A model generated the notes under the pieces. It worked only from the letters and a program-made list of their open reading frames with translations. It had not been told where the DNA came from and did not search any database. 64,000 bases of DNA from Aradus depressus (Eukaryota; Arthropoda; Insecta; Hemiptera; Aradidae), in NCBI GenBank assembly GCA_963662175.1, contig OY759214.1, forward strand, positions 14,012,001 through 14,076,000, written 5' to 3'. How positions within the stretch are numbered: position 1 is the stretch's first letter; every line of letters begins with the position of its first letter. Of the stretch, positions 44,535 through 54,135 are shown piece after piece. The translations under genes were made by a program, and so were the position numbers.

Positions 44535-44890
44535 ATTTTTATATTGTATTTATTGTTTTCAAGATGTGGTGAAGTGCATTGACTTGATTCCTTTATGAGT
44601 TATATATTTTATATTGTATTTATTGTTTTCAAGATGCGGTGAAGTGCATTGACTTGATTCCTTTATGAGTTATATATTTTATATTGTATTTATTGTTTTC
44701 AAGATGCGGTGAAGTGCATTGACTTGATTCCTTTATGAGTTATATATTTTATATTGTATTTATTGTTTTCAAGATGCGGTGAAGTGCATTGACTTGATTC
44801 CTTTATGAGTTATATATTTTATATTGTATTTATTGTTTTCAAGATGCGGTGAAGTGCATTGACTTGATTCCTTTATGAGTTATATATTTT
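44535..44890 (+). repeat. 70-bp tandem repeat, five copies
   Basis: 'atattgtatttattgttttc' starts at 44541, 44611, 44681, 44751 and 44821: an exact 70-bp period. Copies two to five are identical; the first differs once (aagatgTgg versus aagatgCgg). Unit also includes 'gtgaagtgcattgacttgat' and 'tcctttatgagttatatat'. Confidence 0.95.
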
Positions 44891-45369
44891 TTTGTCACAG
44901 AGGAACAATGTTTAGTTATTCGAAATACTTCCTTCTTCCTGGTTATCATAATCATGATTCTCATTGTTGAGTGGGAAAATATTTATATATTTTTCTAATG
45001 ACCATTAATGCTGAATAATTTTGGTATTTATGATGACATCATGCAGCATAATTCCGAAATCTAACTATATCTAGCAAAAGGAGCTTATAAACTAAAACAA
45101 GTAAGTTATCCATAGATGTGTAGCCCCCCCTTTGATCTGTCACTCGAAAAAATTGTTCAAGTCATAAGTTGTATAAAGAGTTGTAAAAATGCCAGGGCTG
45201 TGGGTATAGTGAGAATTTAAGCAATTCATATGGCGATAGAATTATAGTTATAATATATTATAATTACAATATTTAAAGAAATAATCCGAAGTATTTCAGT
45301 AATTGCTAATAGAATGTATACAAAACTATAGGCTCCGCCACTGCTTCCTTCATCATCAATTATTCTTAT

Positions 45370-45488
45370 TTTATCAGATGTTTACAGCACCTCTAATTTA
45401 CCAAAATAAAATTGTGCTTACTTTCAGAATGAATACTTATAATTTTATTGTTTACGTACATTCATTTGAATGTGAGTTTATCAAATAA
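45370..45488 (+). repeat. Dispersed repeat Q, copy 1
   Basis: About 115 bp nearly identical to 59535-59655: 'cagatgtttacagcacctct', 'aatttaccaaaataaaattg', 'tgtgagtttatcaaataa'. Two or three differences by eye. An open frame of 61 codons (45303-45488) overlaps the copy but is not preserved outside it. Confidence 0.85.
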
Positions 45489-45559
45489 CTACGATGTCAG
45501 GTGAGTACCGTTATAGACCCCTTCACTAGGTGAATAAAAAATTAGGGTATGCAAAGTTT

Positions 45560-45665
45560 AGGACACCCATAGTAGAGTCGGGCTCACGCCCACCAGAGTG
45601 ACGAAAGAGCGCTCTAGTAGTAAGATGTTTATAAGATATGGCCCTAAAGTTAAAAGCCCGGGCAT
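45560..45665 (+). repeat. SINE 3' part (sense)
   Basis: 'cccatagtagagtcgggctc', 'ccaccagagtgacgaaagag', 'cgctctagtagtaagatg', ending 'aagcccgggcataagtca'. It matches the distal part of the SINE copies at 57535-57615 and 61900-61915. Confidence 0.6.
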
Positions 45666-45694
45666 AAGTCAAGATAACTAACTACAATCTTTGT

Positions 45695-45815
45695 GTGTTA
45701 ATTTTCTGTTCTCGGATCTAATATACGAACATATACATTTTTTGAGAGAGAATTTAAGACATTTTGAATGATAGCCATTTTTTCTTTTCACGAAGACGGG
45801 ATTGGAATATATTAC
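45695..45815 (+). repeat. Dispersed repeat S, copy 1
   Basis: Matches 60667-60800 in the same orientation: 'gttaattttctgttctcgga', 'gaacatatacattttttgag', 'cacgaagacgggattggaat'. Together with Q and P this shows two loci 15 kb apart that share several modules. Confidence 0.7.
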
Positions 45816-46189
45816 TGTTATGCAAGGAAAATAATATAAATAATATCTAATGAGCTAATATTCATGAGAAAATATTTGAATAGTAATTGTGTATATTATT
45901 TTAGTATATCCTTATTAGTATACTCCTTAGTATCCTTCTGGGTTTTTTTTTTCATATTTGCATTGATTTTCTAAAAAAACAAATTCTTTGCAAGTTCTAA
46001 AAACTAGCGTAGGTACTTAGACTATTTATTCCATATTTTTTTTTCAAATTTGTCTGCAAATCATTTCTAGTTGTACCGGGGTAATAAGATTTCAAGACAT
46101 CATCAGAAAGACCGGAAAAGAAGTCTCGAAATAAATTAAGGCTAGTCAGCTGTCAAATGTTTTACAGTCTAAGATCAAGAGTACTTTCT

Positions 46190-46981
46190 CAAGGACAGGA
46201 TGATGCTTGGCTTCAATTTTCTTGACGATTATAACTTGAGTATTGTAAAGCTATGTGACGAGGAGTCCAGGAAGCTTGGTCTTCTTGTCAGGGCAAAACC
46301 AAGTAAATGAGAACCACGAGGAAGGAAGTAAAAGACAAGGAACTCGTTCTTGGAGGTTGCAGGTTTGACCGGGTGGATAGCTTCAAGTACCTGGGGGCCG
46401 TTATCACGGAAAGGAACGACGTTAAAGAAGACATCAAAGCGAGGATAACGGCCCGGAATAGATGCTACCGGTCACTGCAGAAGGTGCTCTGATCGAGGAC
46501 TGTGTCCCAAGACACCAATATAGCAATTTATAAAACAGTCCTGAGACAGGTCGTCACATATGCGAGTGAAACCTAGGTCCTGACTAGGAGGGACGAAGTC
46601 GTACTCAATACGTGGGAGAGGAAGGAATTGAGGAAGATATACGGCCCTACTCCAGAGGGGGATAGATGGAGGATATGGACCAATAGGGAGCTGAGGGACC
46701 TGTACAAGAGCCCGGACCTGGTGGCCTAAGTGAAGCAGGGGCGGCTGCGATGGCTGGGGCATTTACAGAGGATGGAACCAGACAGATTGCCGAGGAGTAT
46801 ACTGGAGGGAAACCCGGGAGGACAAAGAAGAAGAGGTAGACCCCGCTTACGTTGGCTGGAGGACGACCTCAGAACGATGGGTGTGAGAAGCTGGATACGG
46901 GAGGCCGAGGATAGAGAAGAATGGCGGAAGATCTTTGCGGAGGCCCAGGTTCTACAAGGAGCGTTGCGCCAGGGAAAGTAA
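46190..46981 (+). pseudogene. RTE-like reverse transcriptase C-terminus, decayed
   Basis: Fragments in order: SRKLGLLV (46265), KTK-stop-MRTTRKEV (46296; a TAA where TAC would be expected), FDRVDSFKYLGAVITE (46365), IKARITARNRCYRSLQKVL (46433), IYKTVLRQVVTYASE (46520), RKIYGPTPEGDRWR (46640), a stop (46726), then GRLRWLGHLQRMEPDRLPR (46740), GRPRLRWLEDDL (46830) and EDREEWRKIFAEAQVLQG (46910). This is the C-terminal part of a non-LTR RT (YLG..I.., then RLRWLGH, RGRP-x-RW). The APE domain and the YADD core are absent, so the copy is 5'-truncated, with at least three lesions. Confidence 0.8.
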
Positions 46982-47880
46982 AAGTAAAATAAGTATTGTA
47001 AAGCTCCCTCATAAACATTTTCAAATATTAGTGTATTGTATTAGTACGTTGAAGAGCCGCATCATATGAGGTAACTAGTAGACACACTAGTTCTCAGTGC
47101 AGCATTTCGAAAAAAATAGTTTCACATAGTCGATATGTTTTTATTTTTATTTTAGAAATATTATTAGAACAATTCAGTGATATTTGTACAACAATGTTAT
47201 TTTTCATGTTGCAGTTAGGATCCCTGAAATGAGATTGATCTGACAACTGTGAACAGAGGCTAATTGAACGAGGATCAAGTTATGAAGAGCCCGTTGCAGG
47301 AGTTAACTGTTCCAGCAAGAAGAAGTACCAACATGTGTAAGAAGAAGTTCATGAAGAAATAGAGGGTGCGAAGAGAAGGTGTTAGGTGTGAGGTGGTAAA
47401 TCAGAATTGTGGCAGACGAGACGGTCCGGGATATATGGGGGGGGTATGTGAAGATTTACAGGAGTAGAAGGGTGGGCTCTATGTTATCGGCAAGAAGGAG
47501 GAAGAAGGAGTTGGAGAGCAGACCAAAAGGAACAAGAAGTGGAAGAAGGAGAAAGAGAAATGAAAGGAGCTCTGAAAGGAGGCTACCAGGACCCAGCACT
47601 TTCACAGACAGTTGTTTTTCAGTTTTCAAATTCTACAACAAAAAGTGGTCGGAGAGTGGTTCTTTGGAAAAAGGGAAGAGCCGCAGAAGGTCTGCACAGA
47701 GCTATGGACCACTTTTTGTGGTCGTCCTTGAGCACAATGATGCTCTGGTTGGTCTCAACGACAGATTCTAAGGGATTTCAACTTTTACTTCCTCAACTAT
47801 ACCAAGTTATGTGCCATAATTTCGATGTTGAGGTTTCCCCGGAATTTCATGTTCTCTGAACCCTGATTACAAAAATGAAA
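46982..47880. other. Intergenic; two overlapping unassigned frames
   Basis: Frames at 47409-47771 (120 codons, Arg/Lys-rich N-terminal half) and 47539-47859 (106 codons) overlap in different registers. They have no known domain, no ATG context advantage and no related copy in the window. I would not call a gene. Short A-run at 47878-47892. Confidence 0.5.
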
Positions 47881-47924
47881 AAAAAAAAAAAATGCCCGTC
47901 CATCTGTGAATGATGGTATTGACT

Positions 47925-48135
47925 CGAAATTTACTGTGGGATTCAGTGGTCACTGTGTATAGGTACTTCGGTAGTTATAGGGTAATTTCTGTTAAGATCT
48001 CCCTAATCCTCCTTTTCCTTTCGGCCGATTTGGCTGAAAATCAATAGGTGTCGTCCTTATAGGGTTTTGAATACACATGAAGAATTTCGTGTCGATATAT
48101 TAATGGAGTTTCCAACACAGCCTCTACACAAAGTA
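47925..48135 (+). repeat. Diverged relative of the 144-bp subrepeat
   Basis: 'cggccgatttggctgaaaat' at 48022 and 'ttcgtgtcgatatattaatg' at 48087 parallel 'cggccgatatcgctgaaatt' and 'tttgatgtcgatacattcat' of the 33-36 kb array. Similar single copies lie at 49140-49400 and ~62930-63010. Confidence 0.55.
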
Positions 48136-48347
48136 AAGGAAAAATGCAGTAACTGTGTCTCAGAAACTGCATTCTTGTGTATCACACACCAGTTACTGCG
48201 TTCTTGTTGAGGACTCGAGCGAATCAGTCATTTTCTCTTTGCAGTCCGTGTTTCCAAAACTCAAAACTTTAATTTAGTTTGTGGATAGATTGGATGTAGT
48301 ACGTTTATTGCTTAGTTTAAATTGTGAATGAATAACTTTATTGCTCA

Positions 48348-48690
48348 CTACCAGTATTGCCCGGCGTTGCTCGGGGAACTTAGACTTTTTTTATAATATC
48401 TCTTGTGCGATTCTTAGGCAATTCTTCGACTGTACATTCATGACGATGCAATTTTCAATTATTCATGGAAATGAGGCATATAATCCTTCAAATCCCGGAA
48501 AATGGCAATGATAGTTTTTGTTTTGTTCTGAAAACAAATTTTAGGCCGAGCAGCGATGGTCATCGTAGCTAGTAGGTAAATGCGAAGCAACAGCGGATCC
48601 CACCTAGTATCTGCTGAACAACGGTGAGTTATCCAGCTAGTATGTGCCTTGCAACAATATGAAAAGACAATATTTTTAAAAAACATACGT
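48348..48690 (-). mobile_element. Helitron 3' end relic, minus strand
   Basis: Reading the minus strand from 48690: degraded minisatellite ('ttgcaaggcacatactagct', 'atccgctgttgcttcgcatt'), then 'tcatgaatgtacagtcgaag' and 'aagttccccgagcaacgccg' + 'ggcaatactggtag'. This is the same hairpin and spacing as the Helitrons of region 1. It is much more diverged, so the family was active long ago too. Confidence 0.7.
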
Positions 48691-49140
48691 TTTCCTTTAT
48701 ATTATCTTCAAGTGATTTTAATTGAGGCCAATAATTATGCATAGATATACTTTAAAACTTACAAGGAATTAAAAATATGTATATGTGTTTCATTCCATGT
48801 AATGTTTTTATACATATCGTACATGTACATATTCTGAATTTATATTTACTAGTAAGAGATTACTGCTTAGAAAGAATGAAGACCACTAAAATTTCTTAGT
48901 TTTTATGCATTTAAATGATTCTCCATCATAAATTATAGCTATAATTACTTTAAACACAATGGAAAAACTAATAGTTAATTTTAAGCCATGATTCAAACTT
49001 TGTACTCATTTTTTCTGCGACATAATTTGTGTAGATACTCCGTTCCTGCTTAGAAGGGTAGTGCGCCCTTTGAATTCTTTATAAACTAAAAATGTACTTC
49101 CCCAAAACGAATTAAACAATTAACTTTTCGCTTCGTCTCC
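48691..49140. other. AT-rich intergenic DNA
   Basis: Nothing recognised. Confidence 0.5.
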
Positions 49141-49144
49141 AAGC

Positions 49145-49400
49145 TGATTTTGGCTCGCTTTTAGCTGAATTGGATGATAGGTGTTGTTTTTATCGGGTCA
49201 TGGTCATATATAAGTATAAAATGTGTCAATACATTCATTCTATCGGCAGTTATTAAAGATTTTATATTAAGCTTCCCCCCTAATCCCCCTTCCCCTTTAG
49301 TCGATTTGGCTGAAAAACAATATATGTCGTTGTTAGAGGGTTCTGAACTCACATATACAATTTCATGTCGATACATTCATTTTATCGGGAGTTACCGTAT
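49145..49400 (+). repeat. Diverged 144-bp-type repeat, two units
   Basis: Two partly overlapping units: 'gtgtcaatacattcattcta' + 'tcggcagttatt' at 49207-49250 and 'gtcgatttggctgaaaaaca' at 49299 with 'catgtcgatacattcatttt' at 49363. It resembles the ancestral form of the 33-36 kb subrepeat. Confidence 0.55.
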
Positions 49401-49549
49401 TCACAGACATACAGAGAGAAATTGTTTTTACATATTTTGAATCTAGCCCCTTACAATTCAATTACATAATGTATAGATAATAAATAATTAAATATTGTAG
49501 TCCAGATTGTTTTACCTAGAAAAGTTACTAATTTCCATTATAAAAGCCC

Positions 49550-50400
49550 GAAATCATGCCAACACATGCCAAAATCTATTTAATTGTTGACCAAAGTGTG
49601 AGGGAGTGGACTTTTGGACATTGAGGGGGGGGTTTGGTGAAAGGGTTGCGGTAGCGGTAGGAAAGCCGCACCCCGGATGAAAGCCCGTCTCCCATTGGTA
49701 GGTATTGTTCCCGCGCCCGCCCTTATCGCTCCCGCCACAATAGAACCTCCCTCACAATCCGCGGTCTCCAACAAAGCACAACCCTACGCTATCTTCTCCC
49801 CCCCCCCCCCCCCCCCTCTCGCTTCCCCCCCATCTAATTGAAAACTCATGCATCGCTGCCCATCAACCAGTCGGTTTGTCTTTACCTACCTCTTTTGTAT
49901 TTGTTGTCTCTTGTATTTTCTACCATCTCTCTCCCCATCTTTTTTTTTTTTTTTTTTCATTTTTTATTTTTTTTTTAAATATGAATGGGAGGGAGTTTTT
50001 TTTGAAAAAGTTTCCCTTTTTTTCCCTAACTGTTTTTCAGTTCAAAACTTCCCTCAACCAAAAAATCAAAGGGCACACTACCCTCCTAAGCAGGAACGGA
50101 GAGTATCTAAACAAATTATAGATTGGAGAAAAATGAGTTCAAACTTTGTATCATGGCTTAAAATTAATGTAATATTATGTTTTTCGTTGAGTTTTAAGTA
50201 ATTATAGCTATAAGTGGCACAAATAAAATTGAAGATAAAATGATTACATTTTTAGAAGATAACAAAATATGTAATATGCGTGAAATAATGCGTTTTTTTT
50301 TTTTTTTTTTCAAAATAATTATTGATGACCTGTGAATATTAATAAAATAAAAATAAAAACTTATATATAAAAAACTAGATGAATAACAATAAAGATATAA
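49550..50400. other. GC-rich patch and homopolymer tracts
   Basis: A CG-richer patch (49640-49770: 'cccgcgcccgcccttatcgc', 'cccattggtag') could be promoter-like but has no gene beside it. Then come a C tract (49797-49816), T tracts (49941-49979) and a T tract at 50294-50311. The frames at 49848-50201 owe their openness to these tracts. Confidence 0.45.
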
Positions 50401-50511
50401 ATTGGAATCTTAATTGTTAGTTAGTTGACTATATGATGACTCATGGCCGAACTTTAACTACAAGGTCAAATCACCTACTACTTTCGTCGCTCTCATGGAC
50501 ATGAGTCCTAC

Positions 50512-51189
50512 CAGGGGCGTAGCCAGTATTTTGAGCAGGGGGGGGGGGGGGGGGGGGCAAAGTTAGGTTACAGGGGGGGGGGGGGGGGGGGTTAAAAAGT
50601 AAATTCATTTTTTTTAGCTAATTTCAAAAATTCATTTAACATATCAATTAATACATTTTTTCTAGTCTGGCGGGGGTAAAATGTTTTCTTACATGTTTTC
50701 CAAGCATTTTCACCTTTAAAATTTGAGATGTTTGATGGGGTACCTTCTTTTTGTGTCATGGGAGCTTGGACTATTAGGTTATCTGTCTGAATCTCTAGGC
50801 TCTTCAATTCAATTATAAAATAATTCAAGATACTTACTAAAAAACTTCCTAATATCCATGCTAATTTTAATAATTTTATGCAAATATGGAAAACAGTCAA
50901 AACGGAACGGAACTGTTAGACGAAAACTTCGTCAAAACCTCAAAACAAACTGTCACGTGAACACAAACACAGTGAACAGTTACAGCACATGGCCTGCGGC
51001 CTGCACTTACAACAGCTGATTGCTGATTTAGGAGTCAGAAGAACGGGAAATTTGATGATCCTATGGTAACTTGCAAGCAATGCATTTTTAATAAAAACTA
51101 TTTTTTTAGTTTATTTAATTTTTATATCTCTGGCCAGGGGGGGGCACTTGCCCCCCCCCCCCCCCCTGCCCCCCCTGGCTACGCCCATG
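50512..51189. mobile_element. Non-autonomous hAT element (678 bp)
   Basis: Left end CAGGGGCGTAGCCAG, right end CTGGCTACGCCCATG (one mismatch), flanked by a perfect 8-bp duplication AGTCCTAC (50504-50511 and 51190-51197), the hAT signature. G-tracts lie just inside the left end and C-tracts just inside the right end, extending the inverted repeat. A minus-strand frame of 102 codons (50592-50900) shows no domain I recognise. Confidence 0.88.
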
Positions 51190-51251
51190 AGTCCTACTAT
51201 GGTAGTCCTAACTTTTGCTTACACAGCTTTATTCACCTGTGGTAAGGAAGA

Positions 51252-51297
51252 GTCTTAATGAGTTCGGGACAACTTACTGTCCCGAACTCATTAAGAC
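51252..51297. other. Perfect 20-bp hairpin in the SINE
   Basis: 'gtcttaatgagttcgggaca', loop 'acttac', then the exact complement. It lies in the SINE body, between the hAT insertion and the satellite-like segment. Confidence 0.9.
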
Positions 51298-51445
51298 CCG
51301 GCTCGGGATCATCACTTAACGACCCGTCCGAAGAACGGCGTGCTCTTGTTTTTTTTTCTCCTACCAGTTAAAAAACCAGAGGACTTCGGCTGGGTTTTGA
51401 ACTCGCGATCTTGAGCTCACAACGCAAGCACTCTACCTAAATACC

Positions 51446-51930
51446 TAAAGTTAATTTTATAAGTCGTCGATAAATCACCATCAATGGATTTCCCCAGCAC
51501 GAAATTTTTCATTTACTCAAAACATTTTCCAGAATGATGGACTACAGATGGATAGATTTTCCGATTTCAAACAACCAAAAGATAAAGGAAGCTTGAAATG
51601 TAATGTTTACTTTCAGAAATACGAATACTCTAATTATGTTTCGTTATGTCTTAATACATATGGCAGCTGATCGACGTTAAGCCCCCTCTTTTGATCGGAG
51701 AAAGCTTCGCTCAATATATAAGCAACGACCTCTCGTTATACCAAACCATGTTGTAAATCAGATAATAAAAAGAGAGAAAAACGTGGGCTTTAGGATAGAA
51801 CCTTGCCGAACCGCCGACTTAAATACCACCCTCAGGGGTTTTTAACAGTTGATTATTAGATATCGACAAGGGGGGGGAGCGAACGGTGAGAAGGTCTAGT
51901 TCCTGAATCGACCGCCTCTAGGCGCTAGTT
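51446..51930. other. Intergenic, no gene seen
   Basis: Nothing recognised; the segment 'cagcacgaaatttttcattt' at 51494 recalls the repeat at 62935. Confidence 0.45.
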
Positions 51931-51934
51931 ACAT

Positions 51935-52135
51935 AAAAGGCGGGAAACTAACGAGACTTTCCCCCTCCTCTCTAAAAAAAGGCGGGCTCTCTGTAATTAG
52001 ACTGCAGTTAAATGGGCGTGGTTTCTTTCCCGCCGTTTTACCACGCCCCCTTATCATATTTTCCCGCCTCGTATTTTATACAGCTTTTAAACTTGAACAG
52101 CTGAAACATTGGGAAGTATTAAATGTGCCCCAAGC
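51935..52135. promoter_or_regulatory. Promoter-like patch with E2F- and KLF-like sites
   Basis: GGCGGGAAA (51939-51947), TTTCCCGCC (52026-52034) and TTTCCCGCC (52060-52068) fit the E2F consensus. GGGCGTGGT (52014-52022) and ACCACGCCC (52040-52048) form a 9-bp perfect inverted pair like an Sp1/KLF site. 'cgtattttatacagc' follows at 52070. No coding exon is visible next to it; it could also be a transposon leader. Confidence 0.35.
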
Positions 52136-53300
52136 CCTCACGAATAAACCAATCGAACAAGTCCGTCCCTTGCCTTTGCTTCGCTTGCTTACAAAGGTCC
52201 CCCTCAGGGGTTTGCATATCTCTTCAATTTTTTTTTTTTTTTTTTTTTTAATTTGTAGGAAGTACTTTAAATCGCTCTAAGCAATATCTGATTAAATTAT
52301 TTGTTTGTTCCTTTCTCCAATTTTGTTTGATTAATGAGAATTGTTTTTTTTGTTGGAGGTTGTTGTGAGCTTGTTGATGTGTTGATCCCTACAGCAGCCC
52401 TGCACCAGAATTCTGTGGCAGGTTCCTTCCATAGCCAGTATCGGTTCTCTTACAGCAGCAGACCTAAAGCAGTAAAATCCGACAGTTCCTTATAAACGTG
52501 AAGATCCTTTCGTCGCTATTGAAATGACCTTGAGTCATATAAAACTTCAATCCATTGAATGTGCGTGGTCGACTCGCTGACAAGTACAGATGACGGCGAA
52601 TTTCGTTTATCGACATCAAAAAGGTTTCATGATTTGAAAGAGCAATTATTATTTTTCTGAAGATCAGTGTATGTATATTTAAAATCGGTCCAATAGTTTA
52701 GAGGGAGTTACAGAGGAGTTAAAATATATATATAAATTTGGCCATCTATCTACTTCAAGCCCTTCTATATGACAACTCCATCATCAAAATCGATCCAGTG
52801 GTTCAGGAGGAGTTACGCGTGCAAACAAATGCCTGGCTTATAAAATGCAGGGCGAATGGTAGTCACTGTGAACCTTTTTAAGGGTTGATAGTATCTACCC
52901 CCCCACAGGACCAACAAAAATGTGCTATAAATCATTCTCACTCGTTTCCAGGTTATTGAATTTTTCTTGTTTTTGTCTAGAAGTTGGTTTTATTTTTGTT
53001 ATCAATAAATCACTTTTACTCAGCTATTCTCCACTCTAAACTTACTTTAGATACCACAATTCGAAAGATTGTTGAATTTCCTACATAAATTCATTAGTCA
53101 AGAGTCAGTTGTAGCCTTTGCATGTGCCACAGAACAACTACTGAAAGGATGAAAAAAACAGCTTATTTCAATTTTTGACGTGAAAACATCTATTCGCTCG
53201 TTAAGCACAGTGATAGCCGGTCAAACTTTCTTGTGTTACAAAATAATGTCAGATTTCAATCGATAATAACTACGAGACTAATAATGCGATAACAACGGTT
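52136..53300. other. Intergenic with old dispersed repeat
   Basis: T tract at 52228-52251. At 52692-52740 and 52786-52830 two related phrases occur ('aaatcggtccaatagtttag', 'aaatcgatccagtggttcag' + 'gaggagttac'), a pattern common in degenerate interspersed repeats. No gene. Confidence 0.45.
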
Positions 53301-53534
53301 GAGGTCACAATGGATAGAACATGTCTGTACGTGTTTGTTGTGTAGTGTTTGTTTTGCCTGTGACGTTATCGGGCTAGTGTGGGCGCCGGCGGATGATTGT
53401 TGCGAATTAGCGTTGTGTAAAATTAGAAATTAGTGTAGCGTGATAACGCGTTTAGATAGGACGAAATATATGTAAAATCGGTATTAAATTGAAAATTGCA
53501 AAAAAATTAAAGATGTTTCATATCAATCGTAAAT

Positions 53535-53630
53535 ATGCGCGGAATTATAGAAAAATTTAAAAAACCTGAAAAGTCTAGTGCCGAGCAAATGCAAGAGCTA
53601 CGGCAGCATCGAAAAGAAAATGAAAAATGA
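53535..53630 (+). CDS. Possible small first exon (31-32 codons)
   Basis: ATG at 53535 opens MRGIIEKFKKPEKSSAEQMQ and continues with ELRQHRKENEK to a stop at 53630. The composition (charged, Lys/Glu-rich) and a GC-richer upstream stretch (53340-53460) are gene- or transposon-leader-like. There is no further support; low confidence. Confidence 0.2.
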   Translation: MRGIIEKFKKPEKSSAEQMQELRQHRKENEK

Positions 53631-53923
53631 TTTTAACCCGACGTTTTCACGGAAAATCTACGGAGTGGATCTTGACTACGCCTTAATGTTTTGTTAAAAG
53701 TTTCACGGCACAAAGTCACCACTGAATTTACATTTAAGTTTGTCAAACACAATCTCTCAATAACAGTAAACATTTAAATTTGAAAAACATGGTCTTATTA
53801 GAGAGGAGCATACAAATAAATGAATGAAAAGTCGGAATTGTTCACATTTTATTTCACTTTTGGTAATATATAAAATTAATTCAACTAATAATTAAATTCA
53901 GAATAAAGTTTATAGTTAATTAC

Positions 53924-54135
53924 AATGGTTTTGAATGCTCAAAATGCCCTCCACGGTACCCGGTACACAACCTTACACATTTCCTCATCGAACCGGCCCT
54001 ATCGTTCAATGATAATATTTCCCTTAGCCTTTGAGAGGATTCATCTATGCGTCGTCTTCAATTTCCACTTCCGTCTTGTAGACTTACTGTTTGTAAAAAT
54101 TCCAAACGAAAAAACCCTGGAGAGGCCACGTTAAA
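53924..54135 (-). pseudogene. mariner/Tc1-type transposase C-terminus
   Basis: Minus-strand pieces: WPLQGFFVWNFYKQ, stop, VYKTEVEIEDDA, stop, then in another frame LREILSLNDRAGSMRKCVRL and YRGGHFEHSKPL before the stop. 'FF-x-W-x-(F/Y)-x-K-x2-VY' and 'GGHFEH' near the end are typical of IS630-Tc1-mariner transposases after the catalytic core. Frameshifts and stops make it dead. The rest of the element was not found upstream. Confidence 0.65.

Larger units (their letters stand above)
50440..51445 (-). repeat. tRNA-derived SINE, antisense, split by a hAT MITE
   Basis: On the plus strand the antisense SINE runs 'tcacctactactttcgtcgc', 'atggacatgagtcctac', [hAT MITE], 'tatggtagtcctaac', a hairpin, 'ggctcgggatcatcacttaa', 'ccgaagaacggcgtgctc', 'tgggttttgaactcgcgatc' and 'ttgagctcacaacgcaagca'. 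This copy most clearly resembles the satellite monomer, for example satellite 'ccctggatcatcgcttaaag' and 'gcgatcctgagctcggtag'. Confidence 0.8.

Noticed and set aside
39707..45345. One 5.6-kb hAT element from CAGTGGCG (39707) to CGCCACTG (~45345)
   Set aside because: The match is only 8 bp, flanks ('ataagcag' and 'cttccttc') are not duplicated, and the interior contains unrelated tandem and LINE remnants.
47409..47859. Arg/Lys-rich protein gene in overlapping frames
   Set aside because: No domain, no start or splice support, and two overlapping frames in purine-rich DNA are expected by chance.
49848..50201. Phe-rich 117-codon membrane protein
   Set aside because: It is a product of long T tracts and has no homologous pattern.
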